NCBI GenBank assembly: GCA_036346355.1
Contig: CM070570.1
Coordinates: 45,089,592-45,153,591, forward strand
Length of the DNA: 64,000 nt
From: Rhipidocladum racemiflorum
Lineage: Eukaryota; Streptophyta; Magnoliopsida; Poales; Poaceae
Direction: 5' to 3'
This document shows, piece by piece, positions 45,955-57,895 of this stretch. The notes below the pieces were generated by a model that saw nothing but the letters and a program-made list of their open reading frames with translations, had not been told where the DNA came from and searched no databases. Each line of letters starts with the position of its first letter. Position 1 is the first letter of the stretch. A program made the position numbers and the translations under genes.

Positions 45955-47885
45955 AAATCCAAACCTTCGATTTGAGTGTACCCTTGAGCAACCAAACGAG
46001 CTTTGTTCCTTGTCACGATTCCATTCTCATCTTGCTTGTTCCGGAAGACCCATTTTGTGCCGATCACGTTTTGATTTGGTCTTTGAACAAGCTCCCAAAC
46101 TTGATTTCTCTTGAAATTGTTGAGCTCCTCTTGCATGGCCATCACCCAATCCGGATCATCAAGTGCTTCTTCTACCTTAAGAGGCTCAAGAGAAGACACA
46201 AACGAGTAAAATTCACAAAAATTTGCAACTCGAGATCTAGTAGATACTCCCTTGTGAATGTCTCCGAGAATGTTGTCAACTGGATGATCCCTTTGAATGC
46301 TTTGATGAACTCTTGGGTGAGGAACAGTTGAATCTGGAGCTTGAATGGGTTCTTCATCTTGGGATTCGTTGGAACCATCTTGAGCTTGAATGGACGAGGA
46401 GGGAATATCACCTGAGCCTGACCCATCCGGAGACTCCGGTATATGACCCGGAGACTCTGGACCAATCCGAACACTCCGGGTTTCAGGCCGGAGACTCCGG
46501 GTTGAGGTGCTCGGGTGAGATTCCAGATTTTGAGGTCTTACCTCCCCAATTGCCATTTTCTTGATAGCTTCACAAGGAGGTTCTTCCCTGTCAATTACGG
46601 CACGATGAACTTGTTCTACTTGAGAACCGTTAGACTCATCAAAAGTTACGTCACGCGAGATTTCAATGACACCGGTGGTATTGTTGAAAACTCGGTACGC
46701 ATAAGCATTAGTTCCATAACCGAGTAAGAAACCTTTATCTACTTTAGGAGCAAATTTAGAAGACTTAGCTCTTTTGTTGAGGATGTAGCATTTACTCCCA
46801 AAGACTCTGAAATAGGATACATTTGGTTTCTTCCCGGTGAGCAATTCGTACGCCGTTTTCTTCAAGATCTTGTGAAGGTAGAGGCGGTTGGAGCTGTGAC
46901 ATGCGATATTGATGGCTTCCGCCCAAAAACTACCGGAAACCTTGTATTCGTCAAGCATCGTCCGCGCCATCTCGATGAGGGTTCGATTTTTCCTCTCGGC
47001 TACCCCATTTTGTTGAGGAGAATAGGGAGCCGAGAATTCGTGCTTGATTCCTTCCTCATCAAGAAACTCCTCCACTCCAATGTTCTTGAACTCGGTGCCG
47101 TTGTCGCTTCGAATTCTCTTAATCTTCACTTCAAACTCGTTTTGAGCTCTTCTCATGAATTTCTTCAATGTCACTTGGACTTCTCCCTTGTCATGCAAGA
47201 AAAATACCCAAGTGAAACGGGGAAAATCATCTACAATTACTAGACCATACTTACTTCCCCCGATGCTTATATAAGCTACGGGACCGAATAGATCCATGTG
47301 GAGCATTTCCAACGGTCTTGAGGTCGTCATCACATTCTTGGCGGGACGGGAGGCACCAACTTGCTTGCCCGCTTGACAAGCGCTACATACACTATCTTTC
47401 TCAAAGACAATATTAGTTAGTCCAAGGATGTGGTTGCCTTTGATGAGTTTGTGAAGGTTCCTCATACCGACATGGGCTAGTCGGCGATGCCATAGCCAAC
47501 CCACGCTAGATTTAGCCATTAAGCATGTTTCAAGATTAAGTCTATCCGTATTGAAGTCTACGAGATAGAGCTTACCCTTCAAACGTCCCTTAAAGGCTAT
47601 TGAACCGTCAAGCCTCTTAATGACTTCCACACCCTTTTCATTAAACAAACAATTGTAACCCGCTTCACACAATTGTGCAACGGACAACAAATTGTAGCTT
47701 AATGAATCAACAAGTAAAACATTACTTAAGTGAAAATCATTTGAGATAGAGATTTTACCCAAACCAATTACTTCTCCTTTTCCATTGTCTCCAAAGACAA
47801 TACTTTCGCTATTTGATCCATTTTCATCCAAGTGTGCGAACATTGCCTTTTCTCCGGTCATATGATGCGTGCAACCGCTATCCAA
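45951..47885 (-). pseudogene. Copia pol, first part: protease, integrase and start of RT
   Basis: An open frame of 644 codons, counted from an internal Met. The protease site DSGCTHHMTG is at its very start. The integrase zinc-binding segment includes LWHRRLAHVGMRNLHK and CSACQAGKQV. The integrase core shows MDLFGP, RSDNGTEF and QNGVAERKN, holding the D, D and E catalytic residues. After the core comes a variable linker containing CCGGAG palindromes at about 46425-46505. Then the start of RT (DPDWVMAMQEELNNF) follows before the frame ends. Directly upstream, the pol frame contains a TAG five codons after the gag stop, so how pol is reached is unclear (see findings). Confidence 0.85.
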
Positions 47886-47929
47886 AATCCAACTTGTTCC
47901 ACCGGAGATATAGGCCTACAAAAACAAAT

Positions 47930-50146
47930 TTAGTTTTTGCTCTTTGGTACCCAAACTTGGTTAGGTCCACGCACATTAGCAACTAGAGATTTTGGGACCC
48001 AAATGGAGCGAACAATAGGAGCATTCTTTGGCTTACGCCCAATATGACATGCAACTACACGACCAAGGTTAGTTTTCTTAAGTACATATGAAGCAAAAAA
48101 CTCGGAGTGAACCTTGTGCTTGGATGTTCCTTCGCCTTTTACAAAATGAATCGGCTTGCTTAAAGGAGCAACCACGATCTTGCCCTTTTTGCCTTTAGGC
48201 GGAACATACCCAAGCCCATGCTTCTTAGGATTACCTTGGCACTTACCGAGATACTCCTCTAAACCTTTGCTAGCCTTGTAGGACTTTTGAAGTCCATCTT
48301 CAAGCATCCCTTTAAGCTTCTCATTCTCATGAGCCAAGACTTTCAAAGTCTCACGGTTAGTAGCACAAGTAGCAACATCAACATTATAACATCTAGCGCA
48401 TCCATTGCTACTTGAAGGCATTGAAACATTGGAGTTGTTAATTGAGGAGGAAGCATTATTCGAGAGATCAACAAGCTTCACTTCAAGAGACTTGCAAGCA
48501 TCCATTGCTTGAGCAAGTTGCTCTACGAGTGAAGCATTGGTGATCTCAAGACTAACTATTTCATTCTTAGTCAAATTTGAGTTTTTGACTAAGTCCTCGT
48601 TTTTGTTTCTCTCAAAAGCTAGGCTCTTCTCTAGCTCAAGATTCTTTTCCTTTTCAAATATAAGGAGATCCTCTTGAGCTTCAAGAGTAGCCTCCTTTTG
48701 TTCTACTACTTCCTCCAATTTTTCAATGTCTTTAAGTAGCAAGTCTAGTTTTTCAATATCAAAATCATTCATAGACTTAAATGCTACTTCATCGTTATCA
48801 CTATCACAATCATCTAAGCCATAATCAACAATAGAGGGAATGGGGCTCTTAGATGATACCTTGTGCCCCTTTGCCATGAGGCAAATTGGAGCATCTCCTT
48901 CGCCGTCGCTTAGGTTGTCAAAGAGACCCTTTGACTTAGTCGGTGGTGTAGCAATGGCGACGGTGGCAAGTCCTCCTTCATTGTCGGAGTCGGATTCCGA
49001 CTCGGACTCGGAGTTGGAGTCGGAGTTCCACTCCTTGCCGATGTATGCATGACCCTTGCCCTTGTACCTCTTGCTCTTGTCCTTGTCTTTCTTCTTGAAC
49101 TTGTTCTTCTTGAAGGGCTTGTCTTCCTTCTTTTCTTTGTGAGGGCACTCGGCAATGAAATGACCGGGTTCCCCACACTCATAGCACTTTCTTGAAGAGT
49201 GCCGCCCTCTTGATTTGTTTCCAAAGCCCTTGGAGTGACTTCCCGGCTTGTAGCCCTTCTTCAAGAACTTGTTGAATCTTCTTACGAGCAAGGACATATC
49301 TTCATTTGTCAAGGGGCCGCTCGACTCTTCTTCATCACTTGAGCTCTCTTCGGCTTCTTGGGCCACCTTGACGGCCTTCAAGGCGATGCCCTTCTTCTTG
49401 CCGGACTTGAGCTCCTCCACCACTTCCGCTTCCTTAACCATCATCTCATCCGTCATCAACCGGCCAATCACATCATGAGGAGTGAGAGTGTCGAAGTTTG
49501 GCCGGTCGCAGATGAGTTGCACAAGGTTGCGGTTGGTGGGGGTGATCACTCGAAGGATGATCTTGACAATTGCTTTGTCGGTGAGCTCGGTGCTTCCAAG
49601 TCCTTTAGCTTGATTTACTAGAACCATCAAGCGATCAAACATCTTGGTGTAACACTCTCCTTCTTCCAAAGTGAATCGGCTTAGTTCTCCAATGATAAGC
49701 TCAATCTTGGATTCACGAACACTTGACACACCTTCATGAGATACCATTAATCTTTCCCATATGTCCTTGGCATTGTCAAGACCATCAACCCGGTTGAACT
49801 CGGAGTCGCTCAAAGCATTGAACAAGGCATTGACGGCCAAGTCGTTGAAGTGTTGAGCTTTGTCTTCTTCGGAGGTAAGATTGTTGGGGTTTGCGGGCTT
49901 AAAACCTGTTTCAACAATCTTCCAAATGCAAGGGTGAAGTGATCTCAAATGCATCTTCATCTTGTGTTTCCATGCCGCATAGCGAGTGCCATCGAAATGA
50001 GGCGCTCTGCCAGACGAGACGGAAACATAAGATGAGGAGTTTGAGACTCCAAAAGAGGAATAATCTAAAGGAATTGCAACCCCTATACTGGAACCCGTGG
50101 CCTTGTCTTGGGCATGGGTTTCGGTAATTTTCTCTATATCCGACAT
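47930..50146 (-). CDS. Copia gag, large Sirevirus-like form
   Basis: A 738-codon frame whose ATG lies about 40 bases after the primer site. Residues of about 45-250 match the UBN2-type capsid region of copia gag (APHFDGTRYAAWKHKM, KDIWERLMVSHEG). A zinc knuckle CYECGEPGHFIAEC is near residue 323, followed by a Lys-rich run and a Ser/Asp/Glu repeat region. A strongly charged coiled coil spans about residues 455-555. It ends in VWVPKSKN. The gag coats RNA and forms virus-like particles in the cytoplasm. There are no internal stops. The long C-terminal extension with a coiled coil is typical of Sirevirus gag. Confidence 0.85.
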   Translation of the reverse strand: MSDIEKITETHAQDKATGSSIGVAIPLDYSSFGVSNSSSYVSVSSGRAPHFDGTRYAAWKHKMKMHLRSLHPCIWKIVETGFKPANPNNLTSEEDKAQHFNDLAVNALFNALSDSEFNRVDGLDNAKDIWERLMVSHEGVSSVRESKIELIIGELSRFTLEEGECYTKMFDRLMVLVNQAKGLGSTELTDKAIVKIILRVITPTNRNLVQLICDRPNFDTLTPHDVIGRLMTDEMMVKEAEVVEELKSGKKKGIALKAVKVAQEAEESSSDEEESSGPLTNEDMSLLVRRFNKFLKKGYKPGSHSKGFGNKSRGRHSSRKCYECGEPGHFIAECPHKEKKEDKPFKKNKFKKKDKDKSKRYKGKGHAYIGKEWNSDSNSESESESDSDNEGGLATVAIATPPTKSKGLFDNLSDGEGDAPICLMAKGHKVSSKSPIPSIVDYGLDDCDSDNDEVAFKSMNDFDIEKLDLLLKDIEKLEEVVEQKEATLEAQEDLLIFEKEKNLELEKSLAFERNKNEDLVKNSNLTKNEIVSLEITNASLVEQLAQAMDACKSLEVKLVDLSNNASSSINNSNVSMPSSSNGCARCYNVDVATCATNRETLKVLAHENEKLKGMLEDGLQKSYKASKGLEEYLGKCQGNPKKHGLGYVPPKGKKGKIVVAPLSKPIHFVKGEGTSKHKVHSEFFASYVLKKTNLGRVVACHIGRKPKNAPIVRSIWVPKSLVANVRGPNQVWVPKSKN

Positions 50147-50186
50147 CTTTGTTTCTCTAAGCGGTTAAGCCAAAATAAAGGAGATT

Positions 50187-50201
50187 TGGCTCTGATACCA
50201 A
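50187..50201 (-). promoter_or_regulatory. Copia primer binding site (initiator tRNA-Met type)
   Basis: On the minus strand TTGGTATCAGAGCCA follows the 5' LTR end (TCCTTTCA) after one or two bases. Confidence 0.9.
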
Positions 50202-50202
50202 T

Positions 50203-53200
50203 TGAAAGGACCAACGATGTCGCCTAGAGGGGGGGTGAATAGGCGGATTAAAAAATCACAGCGGAAATAACTCAGGCCGAACAGGTCAACCCGGAGTCTC
50301 CGGGTTTTGGTCCGGATACTCCGGCTTGTCCGGAGTGTCCGGTCTTGTGTCCGGACTCTCCGGGTTAGCTGGCTCGGGAGCGCAAATAAGACTACTCTAG
50401 CAAGCACAATAAACCACTAGAAATAGATAGCAAGAACAACCTAGAACAATTGCTAGTAAGGATTTGAATTAAAGCTAAGCAAAGAGCTAGATCTAATTTT
50501 ACAACTTCAAATCCAAATAAGCAAGACTAGGAAGAAAAAGTGAATGAGAGGGACACGAATTTTCACCGAAGTTCGGGTTCTTGAAGGGAACCTGTCGGGA
50601 CCCCGAATTTGCAAATCCGGACCCTCTGTGTATTCAGCACTAGTCCAGGAACGCGCTAGTGCACACAGTCTTAACATCGGTATATATCACAATCATACCA
50701 AACGATACTATCAAAGTACTTTATTTAAATAATCAAAGGGTTACTCGACCTTATGGCCAAGTTACAAATATATGCCTTGCAAGGCAAAATGTATTAAAAG
50801 AGAAATAACAAAGAAATGAAAATCAAATAAACTTAGTGGCGCCATCCAAAGATACCACAGGCAACGATCGCTCGCATCCCTAAGTAGACGGGTCCTCTTG
50901 GAACTCCTCTTCCGAACCGGCGTGGTCTCCTCTTCAACTGGTATTGTGTTGAGGCAAGGGTGAGTACTTGGTACTCAACAAGTCATGCAATGTAATGCAA
51001 GCTAATATACTATATGCATGGCTTGGTACAAAGGAATAGCTCAGGTATATTTGCGAATGCTTGACTTTTGACAAGTAATAAAAGTAGATTCAAAGCGGTA
51101 GAAATAAGTAAAGCATAAATAAATTTTCAGGAAATTTAATAAACATTTTCCCCATCCTAAACCACATTTCCATCATCTTCATTATTAAACCAACCCAACT
51201 TTTCAAATCCAAGTTATTTTCAGAAAGTCTACACCTTGAATGTAATTCGAGCATTGTCCAAGATCAGTGGACTCGGCTCTTTGAATAGATTCTACCCTCT
51301 GCAGAGGTTATGCACTTTACCCACAAGATACAATCCACTCACCACGTCAGCCGTGAATCGCCATACAAAAGTATGCGAATGAGCGATCATAACAAAGCCT
51401 TTCGGAAGCCTCAAACAACACAGGTGGTCCTCTCCGGTTCGTGCTCTACACCATCCCTTCCCTTAGCCAAGGCGAAGTATGGGACCAACACACCGTTAGA
51501 TGGGTACCTGGCCACAGCCACGATACGCTCCCCCGTACAATCACACAAACGGTGTAACTGACACCCTGAGGCTCCACAAGTGAGTCCTTAGCGACTTAGT
51601 CAACTAGGGCCGTCCCATTCCAGCCATGTGGTTGCAAGTATGACACAGTTCAAAGGCTTGCAAGGTTAAGTCCTTAGAGTGACCAGGGCAAGACTACCCG
51701 AAGAACCAAATCAACATTCCCAATGCCACAACTGGCCCACCTGATTACTCTTGCCACATGCCCCGGTCGAAAACTGTTTATCAAACCCCAGTTGATTACC
51801 ATGCACCACGTGCCATCAACATCACATGGTACTTTTCCAAAACAAGTTCAATATATCATTAAGTCCATATTAGCATTTGATCGTCCAAAATCATGTCATG
51901 AGCACGAGTGAGTCTAAGCAAAGATACTACAACGGTCTAAACCCATGTTGGCAATTTAATAATGTCCAACTAGTAAACCACAACTAGGGTGACAAAAGGT
52001 CATGGCACATACTTAAGTAATCAAGGTGTCATATAGCAAATTGGTATTTATCTAACCCCCATGTTTAAACAAAGTATCTTTCTAATTAAACTAGCATGCA
52101 ATAGTTTAAATCAAAATAGATTTCGAAATAGGATCAACATGGTCAAAGCACAACTTGCCTTCAAAAAGCACTTGCTCTTGGTCTTGGGTTGGATCCTGAG
52201 TCAACACTTCTCCCTCGAATCCTTCCGGCACTTCAACGTCTACTCGTAAAGCGTGCAAATAGCAAATACCCAATAAACAATAGGCAAAAACATCCCAAAA
52301 TTCCAAATAAAATCCATAAACAGAGAGAACGTAATTTTCTGGATTTTTAGAAAGCTGGAATAAATCAAATTTGGAGTTAAAATGCAAAAGTTATGATTTA
52401 TTAAAGCTTAAATAATCAATTAAATAATATTACAGAGAAAAACTTTAGTCCAAAAATTAAATAAAATTCATATTTAGGTAGATCTCAATTTTATACAAAT
52501 TTAGAAATTTGAATCACTCAAATCGGAGTTGAAACGCAAAAGTTATAAGCGTTTGAAGTTTGAATCTAAATTTGAAATCATTATTCGAATTAATAAATCA
52601 TTTTCTTTTTTTCGGAAATTAATTATTGCGTCAGCATGGACACGTGTCAGCCTCTGATTGGCTGGCTGACGTCAGCCGGTCCATGGACTCGGTCCACGAC
52701 TCTACGTCTCGCTGACATGTGGGCCCCACCTGCCAGCGCTGGGTTTCACGCACGCGTGACTGCGGCTGACACGTGGGCCCTCTGACTCGCGGGTCCCGCG
52801 TGTCAGAGACACGCTCCCCACGCGCGTGGGCGCGGCTGAGCACACGTGGCACAATCTCGGCCGTTGATTTGAAAATCAACGGTCCAGATTGGATCTAGAC
52901 CTCTCGTTCAAAACTACACGGTTGATCCGGGCCGTTCGATCTAGATCGGACGGTCCAGATCTAACCCTAAAGCTACAACACAACTAACCACGACCGCATT
53001 TATCTAAATCTAACGGTTGAAACCTAATCGAGACGGAAACAAGATAGCGGCGACGTGGCCTCGCCTCGTGCGTTGGATCTCGATCCAACGGTGCCGAGCT
53101 TCGTGGACGACGATGGCTCGCGGCGGCGTTAAGTGCCCGTGGCGAGGACGGCGACCACCCTAACGGCGCCGGGCGTCTCCGGCCAAGTGAGTGCACCCAG

Positions 53201-55030
53201 AGGTGCGCCGACGCAAGGTTCTCGAATCCGAGCTTGAAGGCGGCGGAGGATGACGAACGGCGCCGAAGCGAAGAAAACCACGGCGGCACTCCCCAAACTC
53301 CGGCGAAATCGCGAGGCGACGGCGGCGGCTTAGGCGTTGGAACTTAGGGCAATAGGCGCGACACGAACGGCGATCCTCGGCGATAACCCACGCCTTAAAT
53401 GGCCTCGGCAGCGTGCACAAAGCGGAAACCTAATCGGTCACGGCGGCTATGCGGCGGCGAGTCGGCTTCGATCCACGGAAGACGACGCAATCCCAGCCGT
53501 CCACGCGTCACGATCAACGGCCACGATCGCCGCAGCGCGATCGGGTCCGGTCGACGGCTCGGCCGACTGCAGGCGGATCTCGGCCGTTGGATCTTGATCC
53601 AACGGTTGGGATCAATTAGGTTTTCAAGTTGGTTCTCGAGTCAATCGGCTCGGTCGGACTCGAGTCCGACTCGGTCGGATGAACAGTACTTGACCCGAGT
53701 TGGATTTTCCAGCGATTTAATAATTAAAATAATTCCCAGTAATTCATTTAATTCATTAAAAATAGCAAATGACTCAGAAAAATTCCAGAAAAATTCTGGA
53801 AAATACTTTGGATCATTTTGGACTCAAATAAAATATTTTCAACAAAATTTTATTTGCAAAATTAAATTCTTTAATTATTTCAAAATGGAATAAATTCAAA
53901 TAAATTCCAAATAAATCCAAATAAATTCCAGAAAATTCCAAAAATTCACCAAAGGGCCAAATCACACATGAATTTAAGAAAAGCAAAATTTTGGGGTGTT
54001 ACAGAACCCTACGTCTCCGTTGAGGTGGCTCGGTCGCACTTGAGCCGGGGTCTCTTTCAACCCGCTTTCCTCCCGGTGTTGCACAAATGCACTCGCCGGC
54101 TTCACTTCTTGTCTCTTTCCTTTCGGAGGCGAGACTTGCCTTCACAAACGACCGGGGCTCACCACACGCGTTGGTAGCTCCCGGTGACTCCTAGCCGTCT
54201 AGGAGACCTTCAACCTCCAAGAGCAATAACGCCACGAAGAATCGCTTGGAGGATGAACTAGTGCTCAACAACTAGAAATGAATGCACCTAGCACTTTGCT
54301 TCTTCCTCTCCACACCAAAATGGATCCAAAATCAAATCTAATGGTGGGAGGAAGTATGAGCTCTATTGAATGCTTGGAAGAGGTTAGGAGTGGCTTGAAT
54401 GCTGCAATGAATGAGCTCAATCCAGTTCCTAGCCGTTGGGAGAGAGTGGGGGCTTTAAATAGTCAGTTCAAAAACTAGTCGTTACTCTCGTTTTTGTACA
54501 GGCCGGAGTGTCCGGACAAATAACCCGGAGACTCCGGGTTATCCGGAGACTCCGGACACAATGTCCGGATACTCCGGACAATCTGGAATAAAGGTGGCCG
54601 AGGGGTCCAACCCGGAGACTCCGGACATATTGTCCGGATACTCCGGATTGAATCCGGACATTCCGGACACATGGTCCGGACTCTCCGAGTTCACTGACTC
54701 GGTTTGAATTCCAGATTTTGGAAAATGCAAGTGTTTGAGTGCTAGTTTGAATGCAAGTTTTGATGTTGAGCACATGCACATCCTAAAATCGATTTTCCGT
54801 CGCATCCTCTTAATAGTACGGCTATCCTTAAGACTCAAAACAATATAAAAATTACAAGTCTTCGTCTTGATGCCGTTTTCTCGAAATTTGACGCGCTTAG
54901 GACGGTCCAATCTTATTCCGAGCGTGATGTGATCTCGATAACTGCATTAATCTTAGTTGAAGCATTAGATCACATTAATTGTGTCATCATTAATCACCAA
55001 AATAAAATGAGGGGCCTAGATGCACTTTCA
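50203..55030 (-). repeat. Copia 5' LTR, split by a solo LTR
   Basis: On the minus strand it starts TGAAAGTGCATCTAGGCCCC and ends CGTTGGTCCTTTCA. It is about 1.4 kb once the nested solo LTR and its duplication are removed. A TATA-like ACTATTTAAAG lies at about 54455-54465. Clusters of TCCGGA palindromes sit at about 50288-50368 and 54500-54690, one near each end of the LTR. Confidence 0.87.
50592..54004 (-). mobile_element. Solo LTR (Gypsy-type) nested in the Copia LTR
   Basis: 3413 bp. On the minus strand it starts TGTAACACCCCAAAATTTTG and ends GGGGTCCCGACA. It is flanked by GAACC at 50587-50591 and 54005-54009. Both ends resemble those of the Gypsy LTR at 30822 (TGTAACACCC start; ACTAGT...ATACACAGAGG near the end), so it is probably a related family. 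A TATA-like CATTTAAGGC is at about 53392-53401. It has no internal region, as expected after LTR-LTR recombination. Confidence 0.85.
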
Positions 55031-55935
55031 GTCGGGTTAGGCGTATACATTGTAAAGGCCTTGTCATGATATCCCTGCCGGCACACCCAAGGAAGTGTGC
55101 TAATTGCATGGAATCAAGGGAATATCATGTCTTGTGGGTAAAGTTGTACACCTCTGTAGAGTTAAAACTATTCGAATAGCCGTGCATACGGTCAAAGGCA
55201 AAGCTTGCTGAATGCTTTTATATTGGTAGACTTTGGGTTTTGATTTCAAACTAAACACTGTTTTGTTTTGGGATCCGGGAGCGGTTAGAACTCTCGGGTG
55301 TGCTTCTGGCGGCTAAAGCCAGGTAGGTGGAAGGAACCTGATTTTGTGAACCGTGCCGGACAGAGCCATGTGATTGGATGGAACCCTGATTTTGTTGGAA
55401 TGTGGCGGATAGAGCCTGTATATTAGTGAGTGGTGGTTAGAACCTTCACTACAATATTACATAATTCAATTAGTAAAAAGAATTGCTCAAATATGCTTTG
55501 TGAAAATTATTAATAAGTATGATTTGATAAAACTTGGCTTTATGCAAAAGAACCATATTAAGCCATCCTTGGATAGCCTACATTGTGCATAATTTCCCAG
55601 ACTTGCTGAGTACTTTATGTACTCACGTGCTACATTCTAATCCTCTCTCAGAAGTGAAAGAAGCTGTTCAAGATTTTCAACGACTAGGGTGCGTTCTCCA
55701 CTCGATTGCCTGTGGGCATTTGGATGGGTTGTTCAAGTTGTTCAGCCTGTTCAGGCCGTAATGGTAAACCTTGACCATAAGGTCTTTGCTTTTATTTGGT
55801 ATTATTCTTATTTAGTTATTTGTATTCGTGATATGGTTGTTGATTCATCACTTTTGACTGTGTGTACTAGCTACTGATCTGGGACTAGTACAGAAATACA
55901 CAGAGGACTCCGGATAGCCGATCCGGGGGCCTACA
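55031..55935 (+). repeat. Gypsy 3' LTR, second part
   Basis: Matches about 35338-36242 of the 5' LTR with few substitutions and ends in the same GGGGGCCTACA, followed by the target duplication CTATG. Confidence 0.93.
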
Positions 55936-55940
55936 CTATG

Positions 55941-57049
55941 TTTACCGAATGATGATTATCCTTGTTTGTGGACTGAGATGATTTGATTATGAATTCTTGT
56001 ACAAGGTTTGGACTTGCGGCTCAAAATGTATATACTGGTGAGTCGTGTGTTAGCATCTTGGGGCTGAGGAAGGGACGGCGGCTTGGCACGGGCGAGTATG
56101 GGACAACGGCAAGGAGGGCACGGCGCTGCCGAGCAGCTCATCTACTTCCTATGCATAGTGTGAAATTATCCCCCAATCCATTAGCTCATCTACTTCCTAT
56201 GCATAGTGTGAATAGAGGACATTATGTGAGTATTGATCATAGTATGAAGAAAAGATTTTGCAAAACCAGCAAGAATTGCCAAATAATATATTTATGTCTT
56301 GCATTGTTTGACTTTGTGAATATATGCTGAGAAGACTACTTAGTTAGAGATTTAATTTGTGGACTGAGATGATTTGGTTATGAATGAATGTATGGTTATG
56401 CTTGCACTTGATTCCAGTATAGTGAGATCTAGGGTTGGGTTGATCTGAGTCCCATTGTGTTGAGCTCTTGTTCGTTTATGAGTATATCTCAGATTACTCT
56501 TACTTAATTGCTGCCTCTTATTGCTCTATGATGCTACTTGGGTCATTGATGAACTAAACAATTGAAGGTGTAAATCAAGCCTTAAATCATTACTCCTACT
56601 TCCTGTTATTGCTGAACTTGTTGTCTTTATTTTGCTTATTGTCATTGAGCTAGTTTGCTACTTACAGTAAAGATTGATTATAAGTACTCTATTGTGCATA
56701 ATTAGAAAGGTGAGGGTTCAAGGCCTTATTTGCTTAGTTAATTATTTAGCTTGATTGTGATAACTTGGCCCAAGTGTAGAGGAGGTAAGAGAGTAGTCTC
56801 TAGCAGCCCTACAGTTAGTGGCGATAAGGCTAAAAATTAATCTTTAAGTAGCCTGACACCTAAGAGCAATATCAATCAAGTATGGTATGATCTTACGACC
56901 TTAATGCTGTATCGTAGGATCTAGCAGCTGTCTCATCTCATCCTACTCCAATTCTCCAGTACGCTACTGCTGTATGTTGCCATTGAATGCCAATCTTCAC
57001 CTGATTTCCATACTAATAACAACATCGCAATGGTCTTGTAGAATTTGAA
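55941..57049. other. Native CACTA interior, no gene seen
   Basis: A 29-bp stretch (core CTCATCTACTTCCTATGCAT) occurs at 56135-56163 and again at 56183-56211. A GTGGACTGAGATGATTTG phrase recurs near 55968 and 56359. No transposase or other coding sequence was recognised. Confidence 0.55.
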
Positions 57050-57895
57050 TTTTTCCCACACCCCTCAGCAGAACTTCCATCATTAATATTGTTGTTCAAT
57101 AATTTCATCTGCTTAGATATTTCTGCAATGATATTACAATGCACAACCAGTTATAAATTTTGTAATTGAATAAACATCCTAGATGCATTGAGGCAATAGC
57201 TTGTCTAATCAGGATTGTCTTAAAATATAAAGTTTTGTAGCACTTTCATCTCCTTTCTTATTGTAATATTGATGGATTCTAAGGTAAAAACTATTTTATT
57301 CCATAGTTCATTCTGAAAGGTATCATACGCCGATTTATCACTATCACTTTATCCTCGTCTCCGAATGAGAATACCATAGACAACCTTGCTTCTTCAATTA
57401 TAGAGTTTATTACTCATCGTATGAAGTTGATTAAGTCATCATATAGAGTTGATTAATTCATCGTATATAGTTGATTAATTCATGAAATAGACTCTATACG
57501 ATGACTTAATTAGCTTTATACGATAAGTTAATTAACTCTATAATTCAAGAAGCTTGGCTACCTATGGTATTCTTGTTCGAGATGAGGATGAAGTGGATGT
57601 GATAAATTAGAGCATGACATCATTTAGGGCGAACTATGAAATAAAATGGATTTTGCTGTAGAAACCATCAATATTATATTAAAAAAGGAGATGAAAGCGC
57701 TACAAATGTTCATATTTTAAGATGATCCTGATCAGACAAGCTTTTGCCTCAATGGATCTATGATATTTAGATACTCAATTACAAAATCTATAACTGGTTG
57801 TACCTTGTAATGTCGTTGCAGAAATATCTAAGCAGCTGAAAATTTCGAAGAACATATAGTAATGATGGAAGTTCTGTTGCGGGTGTAGGGAAAAA
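57050..57895. repeat. Long foldback (inverted repeat), two arms of about 420 bp
   Basis: The left arm (about 57050-57465) pairs with the right arm (about 57480-57895) around position 57472. Paired landmarks: CAGAACTTCCATCATTA near 57070 with TAATGATGGAAGTTCTG near 57860; TTGAGGCAATAGCTTGTCT near 57190 with its complement near 57735; CTTCAATTATAGAGTT at 57390 with AACTCTATAATTCAAG at 57534. The arms differ at many positions. It lies next to the right subterminal repeats of the large CACTA element. Confidence 0.9.

Larger units (their letters stand above)
42273..55030 (-). mobile_element. Sirevirus-like Copia (Ty1) retrotransposon, lacking its 3' LTR
   Basis: On the minus strand the order is 5' LTR (55030-50203, containing a solo LTR), primer site, gag, pol, an extra downstream frame, then an abrupt junction with the Gypsy LTR. 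The large gag with a coiled coil, the extra ORF after RNase H and the many short palindromes fit the Sirevirus lineage; this is an inference from features. No second LTR, polypurine tract or target duplication was found at the left edge, so that end is deleted. Confidence 0.85.
30822..55935 (+). mobile_element. Gypsy (Ty3) LTR retrotransposon, internally deleted, with nested insertions
   Basis: The element starts TGTAACACCCTAG and ends GGGGGCCTACA. It is flanked by CTATG at 30817-30821 and 55936-55940. The order is 5' LTR, primer site, gag remnant, integrase remnant, polypurine tract, 3' LTR. Each LTR is about 4.2 kb without insertions, while the internal region is only about 2.8 kb. Protease, reverse transcriptase and RNase H are gone. 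The Gypsy assignment rests on the integrase and C-terminal remnants and on the LTR/PBS form. The 3' LTR is split by the Copia element. Confidence 0.88.

Noticed and set aside
48840..49224. Open frames on the plus strand and out of frame inside gag
   Set aside because: Shadows of the Ser/Asp/Glu- and Lys-rich part of gag.
54468..54910. Open frames of 65-123 codons in the Copia LTR
   Set aside because: Palindrome-derived repeats; not a gene.
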